From Aliishimia ponticola (GTDB lineage: Bacteria > Pseudomonadota > Alphaproteobacteria > Rhodobacterales > Rhodobacteraceae), in assembly GCF_004803475.1 (NCBI RefSeq), contig NZ_SRKY01000003.1:434001-498000 (forward strand): 64,000 nucleotides of DNA. Direction: 5' to 3'. A model generated the notes under the pieces. The model saw nothing but the letters and a program-made list of their open reading frames with translations, had not been told where the DNA came from and made no database searches. Positions 54,101 through 63,225 of the stretch are shown here, piece after piece (the first letter of the stretch is position 1; the number at the start of each line of letters is the position of its first letter). The translations under genes and the position numbers were made by a program.

Positions 54101-55614
54101 CCACACCGCTCATCCGACTTGACGGTCTGACCAAAGCCTATCCGGGTGTGCGTGCCAATGACGACGTTTCACTGGAAATCGCCCCGTCGGAAATCCACGC
54201 GCTTCTAGGCGAAAACGGCGCGGGCAAGTCGACGCTGGTCAAGATGATCTACGGGCTGGTCAAACCCGATTCCGGCAACATGACGCTCGCCGGGGCCGCC
54301 TATGACCCGCAAGAGCCGCGCGCCGCACGCGCCGCCGGGGTCGCCATGGTGTTCCAGCATTTTTCGCTCTTCGACGCGCTCAGCGTGGCGGAAAACGTTG
54401 CCTTGGGTATGGAAGACCCGCCAGCGATGCGCGATCTGTCCCAGCGCATCAAGGACGTGTCGGAAACCTACGGTCTGCCGCTCAACCCGTCGCGGCGAGT
54501 GGGCGATCTGTCCGCCGGGGAACGTCAACGTGTCGAAATCATCCGCTGCCTGCTACAAGACCCCAAACTGCTGATCATGGACGAGCCGACCTCGGTCCTG
54601 ACGCCGCAAGAGGTTGAAATCCTGTTCCAGACCCTGCGCAAACTCAGCGCCGAAGGGACAGCGATCCTTTATATTTCCCACAAGCTCGAAGAAATCCGCA
54701 CGCTGTGCAACAGCGCGACGATCCTGCGCGGCGGCAAGGTGGTGGGCAAGTGTAACCCACGCGACGCCACGGCGCGTGAAATGGCCGAACTGATGGTGGG
54801 CAAAGGCCTCTCCGTCCCCGCGCGGTCGGGCAAAAGCCACGGGCTGGTCGCCCTGGAGCTGGAACGGCTGTCGATGCCCGCCCCATCGAATTTCGGCATG
54901 CCCCTGCGCGACATCTCCCTGCAAGTGCGCAGCGGCGAGGTCATGGGCATCGGCGGCGTCGCGGGCAACGGACAAGACGAATTACTGCAGGCCCTGTCCG
55001 GTGAAACCCGTGCGCCCGGCAAACGGATCTGGCTCTTTGGCGAAGACATCGGCGCGCGCGGTCCCCGGTCGCGGCGGGCCAAAGGCCTGCTTTGCGCTCC
55101 CGAAGAACGGCTGGGGCATGCGGCCGCGCCAAACATGACCCTGACGGAAAACGCGATGCTCACCGGCTCGCTCAGACGGGGGCTCGAACGCAACGGCTTT
55201 CTCGACTGGCGCGCGGCCCGCAACTTCGCGGAAGAGATCATCGCCCGCTTCGATGTGCGCACCCCCGGCCCCAACAACGCCGCACGTGCCCTGTCCGGCG
55301 GCAACCTGCAAAAATTCGTGGTGGGGCGCGAAGTCCTGCAAGACCCGAAAGTGCTCGTCGTCAACCAACCTACATGGGGCGTCGACGCCGCAGCCGCAGC
55401 CGCCATCCGCCAGGCACTGCTGGACCTCGCAGCCGCTGGCGGCACGGTCATCGTCATCAGCCAGGATCTGGATGAACTCATGGAAATCTCCGACCGGTTT
55501 GCCGCACTGAACGAAGGCCGGCTGTCCGATCCGCGCGACACCGCTGGCCTGACGATCGAAGAAATCGGCCTGATGCTCGGCGGTGCCCACGGAATGGAGG
55601 TCGCGCATGTCTGA
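54097..55614 (+). CDS. ABC transporter double ATPase, BMP nucleoside type
   Basis: The 505-residue ATPase has two ABC domains. The first has Walker A GENGAGKST and signature LSAGERQRVEIIRCL. The second has a degenerate P-loop (GVAGNGQDELLQAL) and LSGGNLQKFVVGREV. This is the RbsA-like layout used by BMP-type nucleoside importers. The start overlaps the xdhC stop. Its place after xdhABC suggests uptake of purines or nucleosides. Confidence 0.93.
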   Translation: MTTPLIRLDGLTKAYPGVRANDDVSLEIAPSEIHALLGENGAGKSTLVKMIYGLVKPDSGNMTLAGAAYDPQEPRAARAAGVAMVFQHFSLFDALSVAENVALGMEDPPAMRDLSQRIKDVSETYGLPLNPSRRVGDLSAGERQRVEIIRCLLQDPKLLIMDEPTSVLTPQEVEILFQTLRKLSAEGTAILYISHKLEEIRTLCNSATILRGGKVVGKCNPRDATAREMAELMVGKGLSVPARSGKSHGLVALELERLSMPAPSNFGMPLRDISLQVRSGEVMGIGGVAGNGQDELLQALSGETRAPGKRIWLFGEDIGARGPRSRRAKGLLCAPEERLGHAAAPNMTLTENAMLTGSLRRGLERNGFLDWRAARNFAEEIIARFDVRTPGPNNAARALSGGNLQKFVVGREVLQDPKVLVVNQPTWGVDAAAAAAIRQALLDLAAAGGTVIVISQDLDELMEISDRFAALNEGRLSDPRDTAGLTIEEIGLMLGGAHGMEVAHV

Positions 55615-55792
55615 CACATCCCAAATCGCCGCCGCCTGCGAAAAGCCACCATTCCGGTCTTCGCCTGTTTCCAAATACTTTCGGGGAGAGTTTGAGAGGG
55701 GCAGACAGCCCCTCTCATCACGCGGCCCGAAGGGGCGCAAAACCATCGCGTGCGACCCGCAGGGGCGCGCCGCTATGCAGGAGGCCGCATGA
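55607..55792 (+). CDS. short coupled reading frame spanning the repeat element, of doubtful reality
   Basis: A 61-residue frame starts inside the ATPase stop (ATGTCTGA) and ends overlapping the next permease start (ATGA). It runs through the dispersed repeat and has no known family. It may be a translated repeat that keeps ribosomes coupled across the gap, or a chance frame. Confidence 0.3.
   Translation: MSDTSQIAAACEKPPFRSSPVSKYFRGEFERGRQPLSSRGPKGRKTIACDPQGRAAMQEAA
55659..55716 (-). repeat. dispersed hairpin element, copy B
   Basis: A 9-base stem GAGAGGGGC/GCCCCTCTC (55694-55702 with 55708-55716) is flanked by the tail AAAGTATTTGGAAACAGGCG on the minus strand. It matches copy A at 14260-14309 over most of its length. 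It lies in the 174-base gap between the ATPase and permease genes of the BMP-type importer. Confidence 0.7.
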
Positions 55793-56871
55793 TCCGGCTT
55801 GTCAAACGCCCCCAGCCCTCCGCCGCGTGGTCCTACGGTGCTCCGCTTCTGGCGGTACTGGCCACCATTCTGGCGGGCGGGCTTCTGTTCTTCTTTCTGG
55901 GCAAGAACCCAGGCGAGGCGATCGCCACGATCTTCTGGGAACCTCTGTTTGGCGAATTCGCCTTTTTCTATCGCCCGCAACTGCTGATCAAGGGCGCGCC
56001 GCTGGTGCTGATCGCCATCGGCCTGTCGCTTGGGTTCAAGGCCGGCATCTGGAATATCGGGGCCGAGGGCCAGTATATCATCGGCGCGCTGTGCGGCGCC
56101 GGGGTGGCGCTGGCGATGTACCCGCTGAACGTCTTCTGGCTCTTCCCGGCGATGGTGCTGGCGGGCGCGCTGGGTGGCTGGGCGTGGGCGATGATCCCGG
56201 CCCTGCTCAAGACGCGGTTCGGCACGAATGAAATCCTGGTGTCCCTGATGCTGGTCTATGTGGCGGAGCAATTCCTTGCCTCCATGAGCCTTGGCCTGAT
56301 GAAGAACCCCGAAGGCTTCGGCTTTCCCGGCTCGCGCAACCTGCAACAGTATCCCGCCGCCCATAATGCCGAGATTATCGCCAATACCGGTCTGCATTGG
56401 GGCGTGCTTGCCGCGCTCATTTCGGTGATTTTCGCCTATGTCCTGCTGACCCGTCATCGTCTGGGCTTTTCGATCCGCGTCACTGGCGACGCCCCGCGCG
56501 CGGCCACGTTCTCGGGCGTGTCGCCCAAGCGGTTGGTGATCTTCTGCCTTGGCACCTCGGGGGCGCTGGCCGGGCTGGCGGGCCTGTTCGAAGTCGCCGG
56601 ACCCGCCGGGCAGGTGACGATTGATTTCAACGTGGGCTACGGCTTTACCGCGATCATTGTCGCCTTTCTCGGACGGCTGCACCCCGTGGGCATCCTGCTG
56701 GCGGGAGGGCTGATGGCGCTGACCTATATCGGCGGCGACATTGCGCAAAGCCAGCTTGGCCTGCCCGCCGCCGCGATCCAGATCTTTCAGGGCATGCTGC
56801 TGTTCTTCCTGCTCGCGATTGACGTGTTTACAAATTACCGGCTTCAGATCGGCCGACAGGAGGCCGCGTAA
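55789..56871 (+). CDS. ABC transporter permease, BMP nucleoside type (first)
   Basis: The 360-residue permease has about nine membrane helices and belongs to the branched-chain/RbsC-like permease family of BMP transporters. The conserved region GFKAGIWNIGAEGQYIIGAL is typical. AGGAGG lies just upstream of the ATG. The stop overlaps the next start (TAATG). Confidence 0.93.
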   Translation: MIRLVKRPQPSAAWSYGAPLLAVLATILAGGLLFFFLGKNPGEAIATIFWEPLFGEFAFFYRPQLLIKGAPLVLIAIGLSLGFKAGIWNIGAEGQYIIGALCGAGVALAMYPLNVFWLFPAMVLAGALGGWAWAMIPALLKTRFGTNEILVSLMLVYVAEQFLASMSLGLMKNPEGFGFPGSRNLQQYPAAHNAEIIANTGLHWGVLAALISVIFAYVLLTRHRLGFSIRVTGDAPRAATFSGVSPKRLVIFCLGTSGALAGLAGLFEVAGPAGQVTIDFNVGYGFTAIIVAFLGRLHPVGILLAGGLMALTYIGGDIAQSQLGLPAAAIQIFQGMLLFFLLAIDVFTNYRLQIGRQEAA

Positions 56872-57791
56872 TGGACCTGAGCGCAATCAACCCGGTCTTG
56901 CTGCTGGCCGCACTGCTGGCGGCGGCGACGCCGATCCTGCTGGCCGCTACCGGGGAACTCATCGCCGAGAAGGCCGGCGTGCTGAACCTTGGCGTCGAAG
57001 GGATGATGATCACCGGCGCGATCTGCGGTTTTGCCACAGCGGTCGAAACGGGCTCCCCCCTGCTGGGCTTCGCGGCGGCGGCGGTGGGCGGGGCGGCATT
57101 GTCGCTGCTTTTCGCCTTTCTCACGCAGGTGGCGTTGGCCAACCAAGTGGCGTCCGGGCTTGCGCTGACACTCTTTGGTCTGGGCCTCTCTGCGCTGCTT
57201 GGGCAATCTTACGTGGGGGTCAAACCACCCCGGATGGAGGATGTGAATTTCGGCCCCCTTGCGGACATTCCGCTGATCGGTCGGATCTTCTTCCAACACG
57301 ATCTTGTCCTCTATCTGGGTGTCGTTCTGGTCGCGTCTGTCTGGGCGTTTTTGAAATACACGCGCTCTGGCCTGATCCTGAAAGCGGTGGGCGAAAACCA
57401 CGATGCGGCCCATGCGCTTGGCTACAAGGTCGTGCGCATCCGCACGCTGGCGATCATGTTTGGCGGGGCCTGCGCCGGTGCGGGCGGGGCCTATATCTCG
57501 CTCGTTCGGGTGCCGCAGTGGACCGAGGGCATGACCGCCGGGGTTGGCTGGATCGCACTCGCCCTTGTGGTGTTCGCCAGTTGGAAACCGTGGCGGGTTT
57601 TGCTAGGTGCCTATTTGTTCGGCGGCATCACCCAGTTGCAGCTAAATCTGCAAGGCGCAGGCGTTGCTATTCCGGTCGAGTATCTGGCAATGTCGCCCTA
57701 CATCATCACCATCGTGGTGCTGGTCCTTCTTTCCGCGGACAAGGCGCAGGCGCCTGCCTCTCTTGGCCGCACGTTCCATGCCTCACAGTAG
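56871..57791 (+). CDS. ABC transporter permease, BMP nucleoside type (second)
   Basis: The 306-residue second permease has about nine helices and the conserved EKAGVLNLGVEGMMI segment. A coupling-loop region KAVGENHDAAHALGYKV follows. It forms the heterodimeric channel with the preceding permease and overlaps its stop by one base. Confidence 0.93.
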   Translation: MDLSAINPVLLLAALLAAATPILLAATGELIAEKAGVLNLGVEGMMITGAICGFATAVETGSPLLGFAAAAVGGAALSLLFAFLTQVALANQVASGLALTLFGLGLSALLGQSYVGVKPPRMEDVNFGPLADIPLIGRIFFQHDLVLYLGVVLVASVWAFLKYTRSGLILKAVGENHDAAHALGYKVVRIRTLAIMFGGACAGAGGAYISLVRVPQWTEGMTAGVGWIALALVVFASWKPWRVLLGAYLFGGITQLQLNLQGAGVAIPVEYLAMSPYIITIVVLVLLSADKAQAPASLGRTFHASQ

Positions 57792-57820
57792 AGGCCAATA
57801 ACCGGGGGGTAATTCCACTC

Positions 57821-58894
57821 ATGAAAATCACGCAACTTCTTGCTACGGCTGCCGTGGCTCTGGGCCTTGCGAGCACCGCAATGGCACAGGACAAGACCAA
57901 GGTCGGCTTCGTCTATGTCGGCCCTGTGGGCGATGGCGGCTGGACCTATGAACACGATCAGGGCCGCCTTGCAGTGGTCGAGCATTTCGGCGACGCGGTC
58001 GAAACCGTCTTTGTCGAGAACGTCGCCGAAGGCCCGGACAGCGAACGAGTGATGACGCAGATGGCGCTGGACGGTGCCGACCTGATCTTCACCACATCCT
58101 TCGGCTACATGGACCCGACGATCAACGTGGCCGCCAAGTTCCCGAATGTGAAATTTGAACATGCGACCGGCTACAAGCGCGCCGACAACGTGTCGACCTA
58201 TTCCGCCCGCTTCTACGAAGGCCGTGCGGTTCAGGGCCATATCGCGGGCAAGATGACCGAAAGCAACATCATCGGTTATATCGGCTCCTACCCGATCCCC
58301 GAAGTGATCCGCGGCATCAACTCGGCCTATATCCACGCCAAGAAGGTGAACCCGGATGTCGAGTTCAAGATCGTCTGGGCCTACACATGGTTCGATCCGG
58401 CGAAAGAAGCGGACGCGGCCAAGGTGCTGATCGATCAGGGCGCGGACGTGGTTCTGCAACACACCGACTCCACCGCGCCGCAAGCGGCCGCACAGGAAGC
58501 GGGCAACGTCATCACCTTCGGTCAGGCCTCTGACATGGCGGAATACGCACCCAAGCCGCGCGTGTCCTCCATCATCGACAACTGGGCGCCCTACTACATC
58601 GCCCGGACCCAGGCCGTGATCGATGGCACCTGGGAAAGCATGGACACATGGGACGGGATCGGCCCGGGCATGGTCGGCATCGGCGAGATCACGGACGCGG
58701 TTCCCGCTGACGTGAAGGCCGAAGCGATCGCCCTGCGTGACGCCATCGCTTCTGGTGAGTACCACCCCTTCACCGGCCCGCTGAAAAAGCAGGATGGCTC
58801 CGACTGGCTGGCAGAAGGCGAAGTGGCCGATGACGGCACGCTGGCAGGCATGAACTTCTATGTCGAAGGTCTGGACGGCGAAATCCCGCAATAA
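57821..58894 (+). CDS. BMP family substrate-binding protein
   Basis: The 357-residue protein has a signal peptide ending at AMAQ near residue 22. The mature BMP (PnrA-like) binding domain contains VGPVGDGGWTYEHDQGR and FTTSFGYMDPT. Such proteins bind purine nucleosides or related compounds. It is the last gene of the xdh and BMP operon and is followed by an intrinsic terminator. Confidence 0.95.
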   Translation: MKITQLLATAAVALGLASTAMAQDKTKVGFVYVGPVGDGGWTYEHDQGRLAVVEHFGDAVETVFVENVAEGPDSERVMTQMALDGADLIFTTSFGYMDPTINVAAKFPNVKFEHATGYKRADNVSTYSARFYEGRAVQGHIAGKMTESNIIGYIGSYPIPEVIRGINSAYIHAKKVNPDVEFKIVWAYTWFDPAKEADAAKVLIDQGADVVLQHTDSTAPQAAAQEAGNVITFGQASDMAEYAPKPRVSSIIDNWAPYYIARTQAVIDGTWESMDTWDGIGPGMVGIGEITDAVPADVKAEAIALRDAIASGEYHPFTGPLKKQDGSDWLAEGEVADDGTLAGMNFYVEGLDGEIPQ

Positions 58895-58918
58895 GCCCTG
58901 ACCCGGCAACAGATCAGG

Positions 58919-58951
58919 AGGCCCCGGCGATTGTTCGGGGCCTTTTCTTTT
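58919..58951 (+). terminator. intrinsic terminator after the xdh-BMP operon
   Basis: AGGCCCCG (58919-58926) pairs with CGGGGCCT (58936-58943) around a 9-base loop. The run TTTTCTTTT follows (58943-58951). This is a strong factor-independent terminator directly after the binding-protein gene. Confidence 0.92.
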
Positions 58952-58985
58952 GCGCCTATGCGCCCTGCCAGCGGCGCGGCACCAA

Positions 58986-59405
58986 TCAGGCCGCGACCGG
59001 TGCGCCCATTGCCGGTGCCCAACCGCGACGCAGCCCTGCCGGAATATCGGCATGGGACAGAACGCCCACGACTTTCCGCCCCATATCCAGCACCGGCAAA
59101 TGGCTGAAGCCACCCGCCTGCATCCGTTCGGACGCCTCTGCAATCGACCCGTTGGTCTGAATATAGACCACCTGCCGCGTCATCACCTGTGCGACCTTTG
59201 CCGTGCCGAACCCACCGCGTTGCGACGCGTGCCTCAGGATGTCCCGCTCGGTGATGATGCCGTGCAAGTCACCGTCTTCCAGCACGACAAGCGCACCGGT
59301 GCGGTGGACCGAAATATGGTCGCAAGCATCTTCCAAAGTCGCGGCTGGCGGCACCCAGTAAAGCGGGCGTGCGCCGAGTATCCCCTTGATTGTCTGAATG
59401 ACCAA
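58986..59405 (-). CDS. CBS-domain protein, TTG start
   Basis: The 139-residue protein consists of two CBS motifs (ALVVLEDGDLHGIITERDILRH, in part, and SHLPVLDMGRKVVGVLSHADI). CBS pairs bind adenine nucleotides and regulate partners. The TTG start is supported by GGAGGG seven bases upstream; no ATG fits. The gene stands alone. Confidence 0.9.
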   Translation of the reverse strand: MVIQTIKGILGARPLYWVPPAATLEDACDHISVHRTGALVVLEDGDLHGIITERDILRHASQRGGFGTAKVAQVMTRQVVYIQTNGSIAEASERMQAGGFSHLPVLDMGRKVVGVLSHADIPAGLRRGWAPAMGAPVAA

Positions 59406-59556
59406 AGCAATGCCCTCCGTTTCAATACAATCAAAATAGGTACGGACCGGGCATTTTTGAAGTCAGGAAACCCTGACCTTTTGGGGGCAGCGAGTGGGTC
59501 GCCGCCATGTCGCTTCGCCGTTGCCGTTGCGGCCGGGTCATGTCATCCCTTGCTGC

Positions 59557-60486
59557 ATGACACAGCTGACGACACTTTCCGGCGATGCGCTGGCCCCGAT
59601 CGCCTTTGGCGCAATGCAGTTTGGCGGCAAGGCCGATGAGACCGCCGCGCGCGCCATGTTCGACGCTTGCCGCGCCGCTGGAATCAGGCATTTCGACACG
59701 GCGTGGGGCTATACCGAAGGCAGATCCGAAGAGATGCTTGGCCGCCTGATTGACGATCGAGACTCTCTCTTTATCGCGAGCAAGGTTGCCTATACCGGCG
59801 GCGCGGACCGTGCCAACATCACTGCGCAGCTGGACACAAGCCGCCGGCGGCTTGGGCTGGACTGTATCGACCTGCTGTATCTTCACCGCTTTGACGCTGA
59901 CACGCCGCTGGAAGAAACCATCGAGACCATGGCAGGCTTTCAGTCTGCCGGGCTGATCCGCCTTATCGGCCTGTCGAACTATGCCGCGTGGCAGGTGATG
60001 AAAGCGCAGGGGATCGCCCAGCAGCTTGGCACCCGCATCGACGTGATCCAGCCAATGTACAACCTTGTCAAACGGCAGGCAGAGGTGGAGCTTTTGCCCA
60101 TGTGCGCCGATCAGGGGATCGTCGCCTGCACCTATTCGCCGCTTGGGGGCGGGCTGTTGTCCGGCAAGTATCAATGGGGCGGAACGGGCCGGTTGACCGA
60201 AGACGCCCGCTACAACGCCCGCTATGCGGTGCCGCAGATGCACGACGCCTCCGAGGGGCTGACCCAGATCGCCGTGCGCGAGGGGGTGCATCCCGCGACG
60301 CTGGCGGTGGCATGGGTCATGGGCTCTGGCTTTGGGGCGCAGCCGATTCTGTCGGCCAGTCATCCGGAGCAACTCAAGCCGTCGCTGGAGGCGCTCACCT
60401 TCAATCTGCGCCCGGATCTACATGCAGAGCTGACCGCTTTGATGCCCGCCCCGCCCCCCGCAACCGACAGGATCGAAGAAGCATGA
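59557..60486 (+). CDS. aldo/keto reductase
   Basis: The 309-residue protein has the aldo/keto reductase barrel. The catalytic set is visible as HFDTAWGYTEGRSEE (Asp, Tyr), IASKVAY (Lys) and LHRFD (His). The C-terminal part binds NADP. The substrate is unknown. The stop overlaps the FAD oxidoreductase start by four bases. Confidence 0.92.
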   Translation: MTQLTTLSGDALAPIAFGAMQFGGKADETAARAMFDACRAAGIRHFDTAWGYTEGRSEEMLGRLIDDRDSLFIASKVAYTGGADRANITAQLDTSRRRLGLDCIDLLYLHRFDADTPLEETIETMAGFQSAGLIRLIGLSNYAAWQVMKAQGIAQQLGTRIDVIQPMYNLVKRQAEVELLPMCADQGIVACTYSPLGGGLLSGKYQWGGTGRLTEDARYNARYAVPQMHDASEGLTQIAVREGVHPATLAVAWVMGSGFGAQPILSASHPEQLKPSLEALTFNLRPDLHAELTALMPAPPPATDRIEEA

Positions 60487-61550
60487 TCGACTTTCTGGTA
60501 ATTGGCGGCGGCATCGCTGGCCTGTCTGCTGGCGCGCGGCTTTCGGCCCATGGCACCGTCTGCGTGCTGGAGGCGGAAGAGGCGCTTGGCTATCACGCGT
60601 CGGGCCGCTCTGCCGCGCTGTTCGAACCCAACTACGGCAACGCGGCCGTCAAGGCGCTGAACCACGCCGGAGAAACCTTTTTCCGCGACGGCAACTATCT
60701 GACACCGCGCGGTTTTCTGCTCTTGGGCTCTGCCGGTGGGGATGCCCTGTTCGAGCAGGATTTGCACGACATGGCATGCCCGGAGATCACCGTGGATGCG
60801 GCGATTGACATGGTGCCGATCCTGCGCCGTGACGCGATTGCCCGCGCGGCCTTCAATACCTCTGCCGAGGATATCGACACCGATCTGCTGCTTCAGGATT
60901 TCGCACGAACGATCCGTCAGAACGGGGGCCGTGTCGTCACCGGCGCACGGGTTACGCAGATGCGCCAAATTGCAGGCGGCTGGGCTGTCAGCGCGCAGGA
61001 CACGCTGGAGGCCCGCGTGCTGGTCAATGCCGCCGGACCCTGGGCGGACGAGATCGCGCAGATGGCCGGGATCGCGCCGTTGGGCCTGGTGCCTTACCGT
61101 CGGTCGATGGCGCGTATCGCCGCGCCGGGCGGCCATGACGTATCGGGCTGGCCGATGTTCTTCGGCGCGGGCGAAACATGGTATGCCAAGCCCGATGCCG
61201 GTCAGCTGATCGTATCGCCCGCCGATGCAGAACCCTCGGTGCCGATGGATGCCTGGCCTGACGATATGGTGCTGGCAGAAGGGCTGGCGCGGTATCAGGA
61301 CCACGTAACCGAAGAGGTCACGCGGCCCACCGCCACATGGGCCGGGCTGCGTACATTTGCGCCCGATCACGCGCTGGTGCTGGGACCAGAGCCGGGGCGC
61401 GATGATTTCATCTGGTCTGCCGGGCAAGGCGGCTATGGGTTTCAGACCGCGCCCGCCGCGTCGGCGCTGGTCGCGGCCCTTGCGACGGGCGGCACGACCG
61501 ACCATCCGGCCGATCTGGTCGCGGCACTGTCCCCGGCGCGGTTCCGCTGA
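60483..61550 (+). CDS. FAD-dependent oxidoreductase (DAO family)
   Basis: The 355-residue flavoprotein has the N-terminal dinucleotide motif VIGGGIAGLSAGARLS. A D-amino-acid-oxidase-like C-terminal region contains WAGLRTFAPDHALVLG and GQGGYGFQTAPAAS. It probably oxidises a D-amino acid or a related amine. The ATG overlaps the aldo/keto reductase stop, so the two genes may act on the same compound. Confidence 0.9.
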   Translation: MIDFLVIGGGIAGLSAGARLSAHGTVCVLEAEEALGYHASGRSAALFEPNYGNAAVKALNHAGETFFRDGNYLTPRGFLLLGSAGGDALFEQDLHDMACPEITVDAAIDMVPILRRDAIARAAFNTSAEDIDTDLLLQDFARTIRQNGGRVVTGARVTQMRQIAGGWAVSAQDTLEARVLVNAAGPWADEIAQMAGIAPLGLVPYRRSMARIAAPGGHDVSGWPMFFGAGETWYAKPDAGQLIVSPADAEPSVPMDAWPDDMVLAEGLARYQDHVTEEVTRPTATWAGLRTFAPDHALVLGPEPGRDDFIWSAGQGGYGFQTAPAASALVAALATGGTTDHPADLVAALSPARFR

Positions 61551-61641
61551 CGCAGGCGTTTGCCCCAAGCGCCGGTTTGACGGTGTAATCTGCGCCGAAG
61601 ACGCTAGACTGCGGCACCACCGACCCGAGGAGAGTTCCCAT

Positions 61642-62403
61642 ATGCGCCGCGCCTTCCTGCTGATCTGCTTGCTGATCCTCTCCGCTTGTGGGGCGCCCTC
61701 GTCTGATCCGGGCGGGCGCACCACGATTGGCGACCGCGATCCGGTGAATTTCCGGGGCCGCGCGCCCTCCAGCTTTGCGGTGCGTGGGATCGACGTGGCG
61801 CGATTCCAGAAAAAGGTCGATTGGGCGCGGGCGCGCAAGGCAGGGGTCGAATTCGCCTTCATCAAAGCGACCGAAGGCGGCGATCTGCGCGATCCAATGT
61901 TCCGCACCCATTGGCGCGGTGCGCAGCGCGCGGGTGTGCGCCGCGGCGCCTATCACTTCTATTACTTCTGTACCCCGCCAGAGGTGCAGGCCCGCTGGTT
62001 CATCCGTACCGTGCCCAAAACTGCTGGCGCCCTGCCCCCGGTGCTGGACATGGAATGGAACCCGTTTTCGCCGACCTGCCAGCGCCGTCCCACCGGCCAG
62101 ATCGTGCGCGGCGAAATGCGGGTGTTCCTTGAGATGGTCGAACGACATTACGGCCAGAAACCGATCATCTACACCACCCCGGGATTTTATGACGATGCGG
62201 GGCTTGGCGCCTTCAGCGACTATGAGTTCTGGCTGCGTACCACCGCGAAAACGCCGCGCGAAGCCTATCCGGGGCAAAGCTGGCGGTTCTGGCAATATAC
62301 AGCCACAGGAATTCTGCCCGGCACACCGGGCGACGTCGATATCAACGTCTTTAACGGCAGTCGCGATTTCTGGGAATCATGGCTTTCGCAGCGTGCTCGT
62401 TAA
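61642..62403 (+). CDS. GH25 family lysozyme-like lipoprotein
   Basis: The 253-residue protein has a lipoprotein signal with lipobox LILSAC. The GH25 muramidase domain contains GIDVARFQ, FIKATEGG and the acidic pair in VLDMEWNPF. It probably trims peptidoglycan at the outer membrane. GAGGAGAG precedes the ATG. Confidence 0.9.
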   Translation: MRRAFLLICLLILSACGAPSSDPGGRTTIGDRDPVNFRGRAPSSFAVRGIDVARFQKKVDWARARKAGVEFAFIKATEGGDLRDPMFRTHWRGAQRAGVRRGAYHFYYFCTPPEVQARWFIRTVPKTAGALPPVLDMEWNPFSPTCQRRPTGQIVRGEMRVFLEMVERHYGQKPIIYTTPGFYDDAGLGAFSDYEFWLRTTAKTPREAYPGQSWRFWQYTATGILPGTPGDVDINVFNGSRDFWESWLSQRAR

Positions 62404-62440
62404 CCTAGAAATCCAGTTGCCGAACACGACACAATCCGCA

Positions 62441-62473
62441 AGCCCTGACCGCATTGATGTGTAGGTCAGGGCT
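62441..62473. terminator. perfect inverted repeat after the GH25 gene
   Basis: AGCCCTGACC (62441-62450) and GGTCAGGGCT (62464-62473) form a perfect 10-base stem with a 13-base loop, 37 bases after the GH25 stop. There is no T-run, so it may be a rho-type or processing hairpin rather than a classical terminator. Confidence 0.55.
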
Positions 62474-62506
62474 GCTGACAAATTCGCTGATCGTTTCCCC
62501 TAAAAC

Positions 62507-62570
62507 TTGACACATTTCGGCCCGATATCGTGGTTAACCGACGCCATAGTCACGTGAAAGGTATCGAAAT
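62507..62570 (+). promoter_or_regulatory. promoter candidate for the VPLPA-CTERM gene
   Basis: A consensus -35 TTGACA lies at 62507-62512. A GGTTAACC palindrome follows at 62532-62539. No good -10 at the right spacing is seen, so the promoter call is tentative. Confidence 0.35.
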
Positions 62571-63212
62571 ATGCGAACTATACTTACAGCACTTGCTTTG
62601 TCGCTCACTGCAGGCGCGGTTTCGGCTGCCACGATTGAAAACGGCAGTTTCGAAGATCTTGGCAGCAACTCCCTCGGCGGATCGAGCTGGAAAATCTTCA
62701 GCGACCTTCCCGGCTGGACAGGCGTGCCGAACCTTGAGCTTCAGACGAATGCCACGCTGAGCAGCATCGACGCGCAGGACGGCTCGAACTATGTGGAACT
62801 CGCGTCCAACCAGAATGCGGCGATCGAACAGTCCGTGTCGCTGACCGCTGGTACATACGCGCTGAGCTTCTGGTACAGCCCGCGCATCAATGGCGCGAAC
62901 ACGTCCACCAACGACATGAGCTATGTTGCGACCAGCCGTGCCGGCGACATCTTTTCCGGGGTGATCAACGGCGCGCCGGATCCGCTGTTCCCGCATGGCG
63001 TTTGGACGCAGGTGACAGAGACGTTCACCCTGGCGGATGATGCGCTTGTCACATTCACCTTCGCCGCGACCGGTGTCGGTGGAAGCAACCAAACAGGCGC
63101 GTTGATCGACAACGTGTCGCTGGCCGCTGTGCCGCTGCCTGCCTCGGGCGCGCTGCTGCTGGGCGGTGTGGCCGCGATGGGCGCTGTGCGTCGCCGCGCG
63201 CGCCGCGCATAA
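62571..63212 (+). CDS. VPLPA-CTERM sorting-domain protein
   Basis: The 213-residue secreted protein has an N-terminal signal peptide (ending about AVSAA). A beta-rich domain starts with TIENGSFEDLG. At the C-terminus is the VPLPASG motif (187-193), followed by a hydrophobic helix and the basic tail RRRARRA. This is the VPLPA-CTERM exosortase-type sorting signal. It is probably processed at the membrane and exported to the envelope or extracellular matrix. Confidence 0.9.
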   Translation: MRTILTALALSLTAGAVSAATIENGSFEDLGSNSLGGSSWKIFSDLPGWTGVPNLELQTNATLSSIDAQDGSNYVELASNQNAAIEQSVSLTAGTYALSFWYSPRINGANTSTNDMSYVATSRAGDIFSGVINGAPDPLFPHGVWTQVTETFTLADDALVTFTFAATGVGGSNQTGALIDNVSLAAVPLPASGALLLGGVAAMGAVRRRARRA

Positions 63213-63225
63213 GACTACAACAAAC

